A stretch of 30,425 nucleotides of DNA from an uncultured Eubacteriales bacterium (GCA_905188025.1 CAJJKI010000015.1:1-30425), one strand, 5' to 3'; positions 15,671-24,280 are shown, numbered from the stretch's first letter. The notes: generated from the sequence alone by a model not told the origin. Made by a program: numbers and translations.

Positions 15671-16346
15671 TATTAACCTTCCTCTCAAATACCCCTAATA
15701 ATTTAGATAACATACTAGTAATAAATAAATATATTAAAGCTGTTATTATTAAAGGAAAGAAATAATTATATGTATTTGATGCTATAATATCTGAAGCTTT
15801 AGTAAGTTCCATAATACCTATATATCCCGCTACTGAAGTCTCTTTAACAAGTGTAATAAACTCATTACCCAAAGCTGGTAATATATTCTTAATAGCTTGT
15901 GGTAATATAACATACTTCATCGTTTGATTATAGCTAAGTCCTAAACTAACTCCTGCTTCCATTTGTCCAATATCCACTGAATTAATTCCAGCTCTCATAA
16001 TCTCTGATACATAAGCGCCTGAATTAATTCCAAAAGATAAAATTCCTACTAATACCAAGTCTACCGTAACGCTCTTAAATATTACATAATAAATTATCAT
16101 TAACTGTACTAGTGCCGGTGTTCCTCTAATAATAGTTACATATAAATTAGCTATAAAATTACCAATCTTCCCTTTACCAGTCTTTTCATATCTATCACGA
16201 ATAAGTGCTATCAATAATCCAATAATTATTCCTAATATCACAGCCCCTATTGCAATAAGTATCGTATTCTTAAGACCTTCCAATATATATAAATATCTCT
16301 TATCATATATTACACTCTTATAAAAATCATTATATATCTCCGTCAT
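15663..16346 (-). CDS. Amino-acid ABC transporter permease
   Basis: The 227-residue permease has about five membrane helices, is of HisM/GlnP type, and shows the EAA loop QMEAGVSLGLSYNQTMKYV (about 127-145) that contacts the ATPase. No second permease gene is present, so it would act as a homodimer, which is common in Firmicutes. It starts at the ATG at 16344-16346, with a purine-rich AGGGGG site upstream, 11 bases after the binding protein. The preceding gene is the binding lipoprotein and the next is the ATPase. Confidence 0.93.
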   Translation of the reverse strand: MTEIYNDFYKSVIYDKRYLYILEGLKNTILIAIGAVILGIIIGLLIALIRDRYEKTGKGKIGNFIANLYVTIIRGTPALVQLMIIYYVIFKSVTVDLVLVGILSFGINSGAYVSEIMRAGINSVDIGQMEAGVSLGLSYNQTMKYVILPQAIKNILPALGNEFITLVKETSVAGYIGIMELTKASDIIASNTYNYFFPLIITALIYLFITSMLSKLLGVFERKVNNA

Positions 16347-16357
16347 ATATCCCCCTA

Positions 16358-17074
16358 CTACTTAGAATGATTAATAATATATTCTTCTATCTTTCCTTCA
16401 TTTTGTAGTCTCTCTAATACTGTATTAATACTATTAAGAAGTTCCGTGTTACCTTTCTTAACAGCTATTCCATAACTATCACTAAATAAATATCCCGGTA
16501 ATAACTTTAACCCATTATTAACTTTAACTATCTCTTGTGCCGGTAAATTATCCATAATTATTAAATCTACTTTACCAGCCTTAAGATCTTCTACCATTGT
16601 CAAATATTTCTTTTGTCTAACTATCTCAGAATTTTTATAATTCTTTCCTGCATAACTATCAGCTACATTACCAAGTTGCACAGCTATCTTCTTACCATCT
16701 ATCTTATCCATAGTAATATTACTGTCTTCTCTTACCATAACAACTTGATTAGAAGTAACATACTGTATCGAAAAATCTACTTCTTCTAGTCTCTCTGGAG
16801 TAATACTCATTCCTGCTGCAGCAAAATCAGCCTTTCCACTATTAAGTTCATTAATAATTGAATCAAATGCTACATCCTTAACCACTAATTCTTTTCCCAT
16901 ATAATTAGCTATTTCCTTAGCAATATCTATATCTACTCCGACAATTTCACCACCCTGATAATATTCATAAGGAGCAAATCCCGCTTCCGTTACTAACACT
17001 AACTGATTCTCACTCTTAGAGCATCCTGTTAAAAGTACTAACCCTAATAACATTCCTATCAAACATTTCTTCAT
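16358..17074 (-). CDS. Amino-acid-binding lipoprotein of the ABC importer (likely arginine)
   Basis: The 238-residue protein has a lipoprotein signal with lipobox LLTG-C18, so it would be tethered to the outer face of the membrane. The rest is a periplasmic-binding-protein type 3 (SBP_bac_3) domain, with AGFAPYEYYQGGEIVGVDIDI near the start of the mature part and ADFAAAGMSITPERLEEVDFS further on. The Arg in TPER is the family's ligand carboxylate contact. The ligand is likely arginine by context; other polar amino acids are possible. It is the first gene of the operon, with AGGAGGT about 6 bases before the ATG and a promoter at 17118-17146. It is normal for the binding protein to be first, hence most abundant. 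Confidence 0.92.
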   Translation of the reverse strand: MKKCLIGMLLGLVLLTGCSKSENQLVLVTEAGFAPYEYYQGGEIVGVDIDIAKEIANYMGKELVVKDVAFDSIINELNSGKADFAAAGMSITPERLEEVDFSIQYVTSNQVVMVREDSNITMDKIDGKKIAVQLGNVADSYAGKNYKNSEIVRQKKYLTMVEDLKAGKVDLIIMDNLPAQEIVKVNNGLKLLPGYLFSDSYGIAVKKGNTELLNSINTVLERLQNEGKIEEYIINHSK

Positions 17075-17117
17075 ATACTTACCTCCTACATATTTCTAGT
17101 ACTCTCTACTATAATCA

Positions 17118-17146
17118 ATTATATCAAATAATATTTTCTTTGTCTA
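17118..17146 (-). promoter_or_regulatory. Promoter of the arginine operon
   Basis: On the minus strand TAGACA (17146-17141) and a perfect TATAAT (17123-17118) stand 17 bases apart. The leader of about 40 bases carries no clear ArgR box (paired TGAATAA/TTATTCA-type half sites) that I can see. No other good promoter appears before 10316, so one transcript of about 6.8 kb is likely. Confidence 0.8.
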
Positions 17147-17170
17147 TAATTGTCCTCTCTTTTTTGCATA

Positions 17171-17198
17171 AAAAAGAAAGCATATTTCTATACTTTCT
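17171..17198 (-). terminator. Terminator of the miaB-ymcA operon
   Basis: On the minus strand AGAAAG (17198-17193) pairs with CTTTCT (17180-17175), followed by TTTTT. It overlaps the ymcA stop codon and separates it from the arginine operon. Confidence 0.55.
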
Positions 17199-17517
17199 CC
17201 TCTATATAATCATTAATCATCTTACTAGACATAGCTAATTCATTATTAAATTCTTCCATTCTACTCAAATATTCCTGATAAATCTGTTTATTATTTAATT
17301 CATCTGCCTTTATCTTTATTTCTTCATCTACTTCTAAATAATGCTTATCTCCTATATTCTCTAAATAAGTAGCCTTCTTCTCTAACCCCTTTATCTCTTC
17401 AATAAGATTCTTTATTTCTTCATCTTTATCAAGTATCTTCTCTATCTTTTTATATTCTTTATATAAACTAGAATTTTCTATTGAATTAAACAATTCTTCT
17501 AATTTACTTTCTATCAT
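17188..17517 (-). CDS. ymcA: YlbF/YmcA (Com_YlbF) family protein, probable RicA
   Basis: This 109-residue, fully helical, charged protein fits the Com_YlbF family (YlbF and YmcA/RicA), short helical proteins that in Bacillus form a complex with YaaT affecting RNase Y, mRNA processing and development. The assignment is mostly from its shape and neighbour: in Bacillus ymcA directly follows miaB (ymcB), and here the two overlap by 14 bases. GGAG lies 9 bases before the ATG inside the miaB end. It has no cysteine at all, whereas the Bacillus proteins have C-terminal Cys said to hold iron-sulfur clusters; at 109 residues this tail seems missing. Confidence 0.72.
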   Translation of the reverse strand: MIESKLEELFNSIENSSLYKEYKKIEKILDKDEEIKNLIEEIKGLEKKATYLENIGDKHYLEVDEEIKIKADELNNKQIYQEYLSRMEEFNNELAMSSKMINDYIEEKV

Positions 17518-18928
17518 TTACTACTTCTCCATCCAAACTCCATGTCTTAACACCAGTTATATGTACTGGTACTATCTTTCCTAAGCATTCACTACCACAT
17601 TCTACATTAACTAACTTCATATTATCAGTATATCCCATATATTTATCTTTCTTATCAGATTCTCCAATTATCAAAACATTCACTGTCTTATCCTTCATCT
17701 TCTCATTACTTAAAAGAGCATACTTATTAATAAGTTCATTAAGTCTAGCTAATCTTTCCTTCTTCTCTTCCATTGGTGTATTATCTTCCATCTTTGCTGC
17801 TGGTGTTCCTTCTCTTGGAGAAAAGATAAATGTATATGCCAAATCATATTTAACCGTATTAACTACTTCTAATGTTTCAAGAAAATCTTCTTCTGTCTCT
17901 CCTGGAAATCCTACTATAATATCTGTCGTAATACTAACTCCTGGTATTTTTTCTCTTATCTTATTAACTAATTCCAAGTATTCCTTCTTAGTATATTTTC
18001 TTCCCATTAACTTAAGTATTCTATCAGATCCAGATTGTATTGGTAAATGTACATAAGGCATAATATTCTCACACTTCCCAATCACTTCAATCATCTTATC
18101 AGTAAAATCCCAAGGATGACTAGTCATAAATCTAACTCTAGGTATTCCCGTTTGACTAACCTCTCCAAGTAAAGTAGCAAAATCATAGTCTTCATCTAAA
18201 TCTTTTCCATAAGCATTAACATTTTGTCCAAGTAATGTTACCTCTTGATATCCATTATTATATAATTCTTTAACTTCCATAATAATATCTTCAGGTCTTC
18301 TACTTCTTTGTTTGCCACGAGTATAAGGCACTATACAATAAGTACAAAACTTATCACAACCATACTGTATATTAACCCATGCTGTATACTTACTATCTCT
18401 CTTAACTGGAATATTCTCATATACATTTCCCTCAATACTATATACTTCTCTAACTTTATCATGTTCTTGATAATATTCTCTCAAATATTCAGGTATCTTA
18501 TGATAATTATGTGTTCCACATATAATATCCAACCATTTATATTCATTTATTTTCTTAACTAATCCCTCTTCTTGTGCCATACATCCACAAAATATTACTA
18601 CTACTTCATCTTCCTTCTCTTCCTTAAGATGCTTAATTCTTCCTAGCATTCCCTCAGCTTTATTATGAGCATTCTCTCTAATAGCACAAGTATTAACTAT
18701 AATAACATTAGCGTCATCCATCTCTTCAGTCTTCGTATAACCAAGATCATCCATAATACCAGCTATATATTCACTATCATGTACATTCATCTGGCATCCA
18801 TAAGTTAATATCATATATTTCTTATCTTTTCCAATACTCTCTATCTCACAAGTATTATAATCATCATATAGTACTTCTACTTTACTCTTTCCTCTTACTT
18901 TAGCATTTAACATATTAGGTAAATTCAT
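17504..18928 (-). CDS. miaB: tRNA-2-methylthio-N6-dimethylallyladenosine synthase MiaB
   Basis: The 474-residue protein adds the methylthio group to i6A37 of tRNAs that read UNN codons, using a radical-SAM and a second iron-sulfur cluster. The N-terminal UPF0004 domain has TYGCQMN (C45), NTCAIRE (C81) and the FCGCM pair (C114, C116). The radical-SAM CxxxCxxC is YGCDKFCTYC (C191, C195, C198). A TRAM domain ends it. I prefer the ATG at 18928: the ATG at 18943 falls at the expected transcription start of the promoter 18949-18977 and has no ribosome site, while GGAAGTGAG precedes 18928. The ymcA gene follows with overlap. Confidence 0.95.
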   Translation of the reverse strand: MNLPNMLNAKVRGKSKVEVLYDDYNTCEIESIGKDKKYMILTYGCQMNVHDSEYIAGIMDDLGYTKTEEMDDANVIIVNTCAIRENAHNKAEGMLGRIKHLKEEKEDEVVVIFCGCMAQEEGLVKKINEYKWLDIICGTHNYHKIPEYLREYYQEHDKVREVYSIEGNVYENIPVKRDSKYTAWVNIQYGCDKFCTYCIVPYTRGKQRSRRPEDIIMEVKELYNNGYQEVTLLGQNVNAYGKDLDEDYDFATLLGEVSQTGIPRVRFMTSHPWDFTDKMIEVIGKCENIMPYVHLPIQSGSDRILKLMGRKYTKKEYLELVNKIREKIPGVSITTDIIVGFPGETEEDFLETLEVVNTVKYDLAYTFIFSPREGTPAAKMEDNTPMEEKKERLARLNELINKYALLSNEKMKDKTVNVLIIGESDKKDKYMGYTDNMKLVNVECGSECLGKIVPVHITGVKTWSLDGEVVNDRK

Positions 18929-18948
18929 ACTTCTCACTTCCATTTGAT

Positions 18949-18977
18949 ATTATACTAAATCCCCTAAAAAAAGTCTA
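18949..18977 (-). promoter_or_regulatory. Promoter of miaB-ymcA
   Basis: On the minus strand TAGACT (18977-18972) and a perfect TATAAT (18954-18949) stand 17 bases apart. Transcription should begin near 18942, which makes the ATG at 18928 the true start. Confidence 0.7.
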
Positions 18978-18989
18978 CCTCTCAAAAGA

Positions 18990-19012
18990 AAAAACTTGAA
19001 CTATTCGTCCAA
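18990..19012 (-). terminator. Weak terminator after the 19037 gene
   Basis: On the minus strand TTGGAC (19012-19007) pairs with GTTCAA (19001-18996) with one G-T pair, followed by G and a run of T. Confidence 0.4.
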
Positions 19013-19036
19013 ATCTTCTTATATATAATATTTCTA

Positions 19037-19834
19037 TTAATCTACCTTAAAATCAGTTAACTTTAACTTGTCATTAACTACCTTAAAAGTATAATTATAA
19101 GTTTTTAAATTACCCTTTATCTTATCATAATTATCATTAATATAATTATTAATATCTTTATTTAATAAATCAGTATCATAAGTAGACTTCTCTTCTGAAA
19201 AATAATTTTCTATATTAAAAGTATAAAAATCATTCTTACTACCAAGCCCATCCTGATAAGTATAATATAACTTGGCGTCCATTGGACTATCTCCATAAAA
19301 AGTAAATACATACTGCATACTTATATTATATATATTATCTACTGCCTTATAATCTACTACTTTAGAATATACTGGAAGAACATTAAAAGTCCCATGAGCA
19401 GCCATTGGCTCAAAAGTATAATTCCCATTATTTAAATGAAAATACACTTCATTAAATCCTGGAGCTAAATAAATATCTGTATAATTAACCTCTATCTCAC
19501 TATAAATAGAATCTTCATAATACTTCTTTATATCATCTAATGTAAATCCCGTTCCATAAATATCCTTTTCTTGATTATCCTTCTTATAAAGCATAAAAGC
19601 CAAGTATGATTTCTCTTTATCATTAAACTCTAATAAAGAACTATCTCCATACAAAATAGAACCCTCTTCTTCTAATACTTTCTCTATATCCTTTTGACTA
19701 TATTTGTTAACTACTGGTTCTGGTTTTGATATATCACCATTATCATTACTCATTACCTTATCATATATAATATATCCTGATAAACCAAATACAAGAATAA
19801 CCAATATAACTATAATAATATCTTTCCCTCTCAT
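19037..19834 (-). CDS. Membrane-anchored extracytoplasmic protein of unknown function, paralogue of the 9540 protein
   Basis: The 265-residue protein begins RGKDIIIVILVILVFGLSGY, one membrane helix, then IIYDK and a Lys/Asn/Pro linker. The anchor nearly matches that of the 9540 protein (KDIII, LVI, GLSGYIIYDK). The outer part (about 45-265) is rich in Tyr, Asp and Asn, with beta-type strands such as GNYTFEPMAAHGTFNVLPVYSKV. I do not recognise its fold. I chose the ATG at 19834: GAGGAGAG stands about 8 bases before it, and this sequence is itself inside the frame that would start at 19852. It lies alone between lepA and miaB with its own promoter. Confidence 0.72.
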   Translation of the reverse strand: MRGKDIIIVILVILVFGLSGYIIYDKVMSNDNGDISKPEPVVNKYSQKDIEKVLEEEGSILYGDSSLLEFNDKEKSYLAFMLYKKDNQEKDIYGTGFTLDDIKKYYEDSIYSEIEVNYTDIYLAPGFNEVYFHLNNGNYTFEPMAAHGTFNVLPVYSKVVDYKAVDNIYNISMQYVFTFYGDSPMDAKLYYTYQDGLGSKNDFYTFNIENYFSEEKSTYDTDLLNKDINNYINDNYDKIKGNLKTYNYTFKVVNDKLKLTDFKVD

Positions 19835-19858
19835 TATTCTCACTCTCCTCATACATTA

Positions 19859-19887
19859 ATAATATCATAAAATAATCTCTCTATCAA
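19859..19887 (-). promoter_or_regulatory. Promoter of the 19037 gene
   Basis: On the minus strand TTGATA (19887-19882) and TATTAT (19864-19859) stand 17 bases apart, about 25 bases before the ATG. Confidence 0.6.
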
Positions 19888-19890
19888 GAA

Positions 19891-19922
19891 AAAAATCAGT
19901 AAAATTCTCATTACTGATTTTT
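19891..19922 (-). terminator. Terminator of lepA
   Basis: AAAAATCAGTAA (19891-19902) and TTACTGATTTTT (19911-19922) form a perfect 12-pair stem with an 8-base loop, directly after the lepA stop, with a T-run on the minus strand. It precedes the promoter of the next gene. Confidence 0.8.
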
Positions 19923-21722
19923 TTAATCCTTCTTTATCTCAGTAGCTCTAAGTACTGATAAGAAAGCCTCTTTAGGAATATCTACTCTTCCTATAGTCTT
20001 CATCTTTTTCTTACCTTCCTTTTGCTTCTCCAATAGTTTTCTCTTTCTAGTAATATCTCCACCATAACACTTAGCAAGCACATCTTTTCTCATTGCCTTG
20101 ATATCGGATCTTGCTATTACTTTACTTCCAATAACTGCCTGTACAGGTACTTCAAATAATTGTCTAGGAATAATTTCTTTAAGATTATCTACAATTACTC
20201 TTCCTCTCTTATAAGCAAAATCCTTGTGTACTATTACTGATAAAGCATCTACTACCTCTCCATTTAACATAATATCCATCTTAACTAGATCACTTTCCTT
20301 GTATCCAATTAATTCATAATCAAATGAAGCATATCCCTTAGTATAACTCTTAAGTCTATCAAAAAAGTCATATACTATCTCTGATAAAGGTATCTCATAA
20401 TGAATATTAACTCTTGTAGTATCTATATAATCAGTTCCTATATAAGTACCTCTCTTATCCTGACATAGTTCCATAATAGATCCAATATATTCATTAGGTA
20501 CATATATATTCGTACTAATATAAGGTTCTTTAATTGTACTAATTCTAACCTTTTCAGGGAATTCAGCCGGATTATCTACATAAATGATTGATCCGTCTGT
20601 TAAAGTTATTTCATATATTACTGAAGGAGCTGTAGCTATAATATCTATATTAAATTCTCTTTCAATTCTCTCTGTAATAATATCTAAATGTAATAATCCC
20701 AAAAATCCAGTTCTAAACCCAAATCCTAAAGTACCTGAAGTTTCTGGTTCAAAAATAAGCGATGCATCATTAAGTTTAAGTTTCTCTAAAGCTTCTCTCA
20801 AATTAGGATATTTCTTACTATCAATTGGATATATTCCACAAAATACCATTGGTTTTAATACTTTATATCCCGGTAATCCTTCTTCTAATCCATCTTTCTC
20901 TAAAGTAATCGTATCACCTACTCGTACATTATCAATAGATTTAATTGAAGCTCCTAAGTATCCTACTTCTCCCATTCCTAACTCTTTAACCCTAGTTTCT
21001 TTAGGAGTATGATATCCAAGCTCTACTACCTGATAACTTGCTCCCGTAGTAACCATTTTAATCTCATCACCTTCATGTACACTTCCACTAACTACTCTAA
21101 TTAATGATACTACTCCTCTATATGAATCAAAATAACTATCAAATATCAAGCATCTAAGTTTCCCATCATCATATATCTTCTTAGGACTAGGAATTCTCTC
21201 TACTATTGCATCCACAAGTTCCGGTATACCCACTCCCGTCTTTGCAGAAGTCAAAATAATTTCCTCTCTTTTAAATCCAAAAGTCTTATTTAATTCTTCT
21301 ATTCTCTTTTCTATATCAGCACTAGGTAAATCTATCTTATTAATAACTGGTATTATCTCTAAATTATTCTCAAGTGCTAAATACACATTAGATAAAGTTT
21401 GAGCTTCTATTCCTTGAGCAGCATCTACTATTAAAATAGCTCCCTCACAAGCTGCCATACTTCTAGATACTTCATAAGTAAAATCAACATGTCCTGGAGT
21501 ATCTATCAAATTAAGTATATAATCTTTATAATTAAGTCTAACAGCATTAAGCTTAATCGTTATACCTCTTTCTCTCTCCAAATCCATTGAATCAAGTATC
21601 TGATCCTTCATCTCTCTCTTATCAATAGCCCCAGTATATTCAAGTATCCTATCAGCTAAAGTACTCTTTCCATGATCTATATGTGCAATAATACAAAAAT
21701 TTCTAATTTTATTTATATCCAT
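19923..21722 (-). CDS. lepA: Elongation factor 4 (LepA), ribosome-associated GTPase
   Basis: The 599-residue translational GTPase has the usual length. G1 is AHIDHGKSTLADR (about 13-25), switch II DTPGHVDF, and G4 NKID. The LepA-specific C-terminal domain (YGGDITRKRKLLEKQKEGKKKM) is present, which sets it apart from EF-G and TypA. In the cytoplasm it binds ribosomes and influences initiation or elongation. The ATG at 21722 has GAGG about 10 bases upstream. It has its own promoter (21743-21771) and terminator, so it is monocistronic here. In Bacillus lepA is near holA, as it is here, but rpsT is not between them. Confidence 0.97.
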   Translation of the reverse strand: MDINKIRNFCIIAHIDHGKSTLADRILEYTGAIDKREMKDQILDSMDLERERGITIKLNAVRLNYKDYILNLIDTPGHVDFTYEVSRSMAACEGAILIVDAAQGIEAQTLSNVYLALENNLEIIPVINKIDLPSADIEKRIEELNKTFGFKREEIILTSAKTGVGIPELVDAIVERIPSPKKIYDDGKLRCLIFDSYFDSYRGVVSLIRVVSGSVHEGDEIKMVTTGASYQVVELGYHTPKETRVKELGMGEVGYLGASIKSIDNVRVGDTITLEKDGLEEGLPGYKVLKPMVFCGIYPIDSKKYPNLREALEKLKLNDASLIFEPETSGTLGFGFRTGFLGLLHLDIITERIEREFNIDIIATAPSVIYEITLTDGSIIYVDNPAEFPEKVRISTIKEPYISTNIYVPNEYIGSIMELCQDKRGTYIGTDYIDTTRVNIHYEIPLSEIVYDFFDRLKSYTKGYASFDYELIGYKESDLVKMDIMLNGEVVDALSVIVHKDFAYKRGRVIVDNLKEIIPRQLFEVPVQAVIGSKVIARSDIKAMRKDVLAKCYGGDITRKRKLLEKQKEGKKKMKTIGRVDIPKEAFLSVLRATEIKKD

Positions 21723-21742
21723 AATATCAGTCCTCAGGTAAA

Positions 21743-21771
21743 ATTATATCAAATAAAATAAAAACTCACAA
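21743..21771 (-). promoter_or_regulatory. Promoter of lepA
   Basis: On the minus strand TTGTGA (21771-21766) and a perfect TATAAT (21748-21743) stand 17 bases apart, about 20 bases before the ATG. Confidence 0.7.
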
Positions 21772-21802
21772 GATTTTCTTTAAACTTCTTCTCTTTATAC
21801 AC

Positions 21803-21835
21803 TAAAAGAAGAAACACTATTAAGCATTTCTTCTT
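21803..21835 (-). terminator. Terminator of the prepilin-like operon
   Basis: On the minus strand AAGAAGAAA (21835-21827) pairs with TTTCTTCTT (21814-21806), nine perfect pairs with a 12-base loop, followed by TT. It lies five bases after the stop of the 21840 gene. Confidence 0.65.
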
Positions 21836-21839
21836 ATCA

Positions 21840-22256
21840 TTACTGAATATTGAAAAAATATTCTAACTTACCAACATTATTTATATCTTTAATAAATATA
21901 TATTGTTTACCATTCTTTATAATAGAAAATATCCCATTAAATTTCTTTATATTTCCTTCTTCTATATCAACTATATCATCATTTATTGTATATCCAACTT
22001 CTTCACAAGTATCTTCTAAAGAATAACATATATTCATTGTTTTATCATTAATTGTTATTTTTAATCCTTTAGTATCATATTCTATATATTCATTACTATT
22101 CTTATCTTGATACTCTCTCATCTTCTCTATATTTAATTCTATACCTTTATTTATTACTTTATCATTATTAATATTATTTTCAATAACTATATAACTAATA
22201 TAACCAAGTACTAAAATTAATATAATTAATAATATCCATAATATCTTCTTTTTCAT
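21840..22256 (-). CDS. Small membrane-anchored protein behind the prepilin-like gene
   Basis: The 138-residue protein has one N-terminal membrane helix (ILWILLIILILVLGYISYIVI) and an outer domain of about 110 residues with two Cys (NICYSLEDTCEEVGY) that could form a disulfide. It is not recognised and lacks the FTLxE prepilin motif. Its ATG at 22256 shares one base with the upstream stop (TAATG); GGAG lies 11 bases upstream. The longer frame begins with GTG at 22268. It is co-transcribed with the prepilin-like gene and may act in the same surface structure; this is inference. Confidence 0.7.
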   Translation of the reverse strand: MKKKILWILLIILILVLGYISYIVIENNINNDKVINKGIELNIEKMREYQDKNSNEYIEYDTKGLKITINDKTMNICYSLEDTCEEVGYTINDDIVDIEEGNIKKFNGIFSIIKNGKQYIFIKDINNVGKLEYFFNIQ

Positions 22257-24244
22257 TAGAATGTACACTCCGATAATTTTATTTGTCCATTTTCTACAAC
22301 TCTCTTATAACAACATGCCCCTGCTGAATTATATGTTCCTCCACTAGCTATACAACTATTGCTTGTTCCTCCACTAGAACCTCCACTCTCTGTACAAGCC
22401 TCATCAGAGTATTTCTTTAAATATGTTGATATTAAATAACAATTATATGTCTTAGAATGATACCATATAGTAGAGTTACCCTTTCCATTAACGTCTGTTC
22501 CATATATCCAACCATCTATATTAAAGTAAGTTTTACTATTCCATAGTTTTTGTTTATTGCTTGCATCATTATTACTCATATCAGGTATATATCTACAATA
22601 TGAATTATATCCATTAAGATACCAGCAACTTAACTCTTCCGCTACATTCACTTGTTGTGAGAAGTAAGCCACATTACCAGCTTTATCACTTGTTTTTAAA
22701 CAAGCATAATATGTTCCTGTATCAGAAACAGTCACTTCATAAGTACTAGAACTACTACTTGTAAATCCACTTACTGTACTATCACATGTAGAATTAGTAT
22801 CTACTTTCCATTCATATGTACCATTTAATCCAGATAATGCATCACTTACACTAGCTGTAGCTGTTATTTTTTTACTATTTTCACTTAAACTAATTGATCC
22901 TGTAGGTTTTTTCTTATCTATCCTTATATAAGTACTGCTTACCTCAGAACAATTACCAACCTTATCACATGCCCTAACATATACTAATTGATTTCTCTCA
23001 GCACTAAACGGTGAAGTAGTAAAACTATTCTTATCAGATTCACTATAAACTACCCAATCATTATTATGATTACTTCCTGTACTATTAGCATTTCCATTAT
23101 AAGTATATTGCCAATTAGCCATTCCTGATCCATTCTCTTGAGTATTAAGAGTTAATCCAAAACTACTATTTATCCAATTCTCTTTACTTGGATTATCTAT
23201 AACTGGCTTACTAGGTGGTGTATTATCAAACTTAATATCCGGATCAAACTTAACAGCCTCATTTCCATTACCAAGTTTATCTAATATCTTTCCCCCACTA
23301 ATACTAATAGTAACCTCTCCATCTAACTTATCATTATTAATAATTAACTTATAATTACCATTTCCTGTATCAGTAAGCTTTAAATCAGTTACCTTATTAC
23401 CCCCTACTGTAACCTCTATATCTTCCTTACTAAAACTATTACCATCTACTCCGACCCTTTCATCAGTTACTTTAAGAATAATATCTATACTTCCCTTTAC
23501 ATATCCTTTTTTATAATCTCCCAAAGTAATAATAGGCCCATCATTATCTATCATATCTATAATGATACTATCTTCATATGCCTTTTCTTTTAAATAATTT
23601 ATCATTCCTGTTAAAGTACCATTATCACTTACTCTAACTACTTTCTCATTACCATTATCCTTTAATAATTCTATCTTATCATTACTATATCCATAACCAT
23701 ATTCATAATCATTAACATTATTAGCATTCTTTAATTTATAAATAATAGTTATATCTTTAGTCTTACCCCAACTATTAAAGTCTCCCAAGAAAGCTATATC
23801 CATCAAAGCCTTAACAGCCCCATCACAAGTTTCTTTATATTCATTATCAGAGCTTTGTATATATACATTCTTCATAACTGTCTTAGTATTAATATTTCTC
23901 TCTATATATACATAATCATTTTCCTTAGGACTAATCCCTTCAGCTACTTTAGATTCAAGTAGCTTTGTATCAAAATATCCTGTATCTATCAAATTCTTTA
24001 AAGTAACACACTGATACTCTATACCAGCTTTATTATCTGATAAATAAAATAATCTATCTCCATTCTCTACCAAATAATTACTAGCATACTTCTCAATATT
24101 ATTCTTAGTAGTTTGATAAGTCTTCTCCTTACCATTCTTAATTAATCTAATACCTGTAAATACTGTTATTGATATCACTAATCCCAGTATTGCTATCGTA
24201 GCTAATAACTCCACTAAAGTAAATCCTCGATTATTCTTTTTCAT
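22256..24244 (-). CDS. Large prepilin-like protein with Ig-like domains
   Basis: The 662-residue protein starts with a class III signal: MKKNNRG then FTLVELLATIAILGLV. A prepilin peptidase should cut after Gly7; Phe8 would be +1 and Glu12 the +5 Glu. The helix (8-30) would then pack in a type IV pilus-like fibre or stay in the membrane. Normal pilins have 100-200 residues; this one adds about 500. I see beta domains at about 235-335 (DNDGPIITLG, KILDKLGNGNEAV), 340-440 (FDNTPPSKPVID to STYIRID) and 446-535, of Ig-like type, then a Cys-rich tail from 540. There are 14 Cys (including 540, 550, 602, 617, 631, 644, 645, 660). The outer part suggests adhesion. The promoter is at 24281-24309. No pilus ATPase or peptidase gene is in the window. 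Confidence 0.85.
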   Translation of the reverse strand: MKKNNRGFTLVELLATIAILGLVISITVFTGIRLIKNGKEKTYQTTKNNIEKYASNYLVENGDRLFYLSDNKAGIEYQCVTLKNLIDTGYFDTKLLESKVAEGISPKENDYVYIERNINTKTVMKNVYIQSSDNEYKETCDGAVKALMDIAFLGDFNSWGKTKDITIIYKLKNANNVNDYEYGYGYSNDKIELLKDNGNEKVVRVSDNGTLTGMINYLKEKAYEDSIIIDMIDNDGPIITLGDYKKGYVKGSIDIILKVTDERVGVDGNSFSKEDIEVTVGGNKVTDLKLTDTGNGNYKLIINNDKLDGEVTISISGGKILDKLGNGNEAVKFDPDIKFDNTPPSKPVIDNPSKENWINSSFGLTLNTQENGSGMANWQYTYNGNANSTGSNHNNDWVVYSESDKNSFTTSPFSAERNQLVYVRACDKVGNCSEVSSTYIRIDKKKPTGSISLSENSKKITATASVSDALSGLNGTYEWKVDTNSTCDSTVSGFTSSSSSTYEVTVSDTGTYYACLKTSDKAGNVAYFSQQVNVAEELSCWYLNGYNSYCRYIPDMSNNDASNKQKLWNSKTYFNIDGWIYGTDVNGKGNSTIWYHSKTYNCYLISTYLKKYSDEACTESGGSSGGTSNSCIASGGTYNSAGACCYKRVVENGQIKLSECTF

Positions 24245-24280
24245 ATCATCACCATATCTTTATAATCATTCTATATTATT

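Noticed and set aside
17075..17150. ArgR operator in the arginine operon promoter
   Set aside because: I looked for paired ARG-box half sites near TAGACA/TATAAT and the leader and found none convincing.
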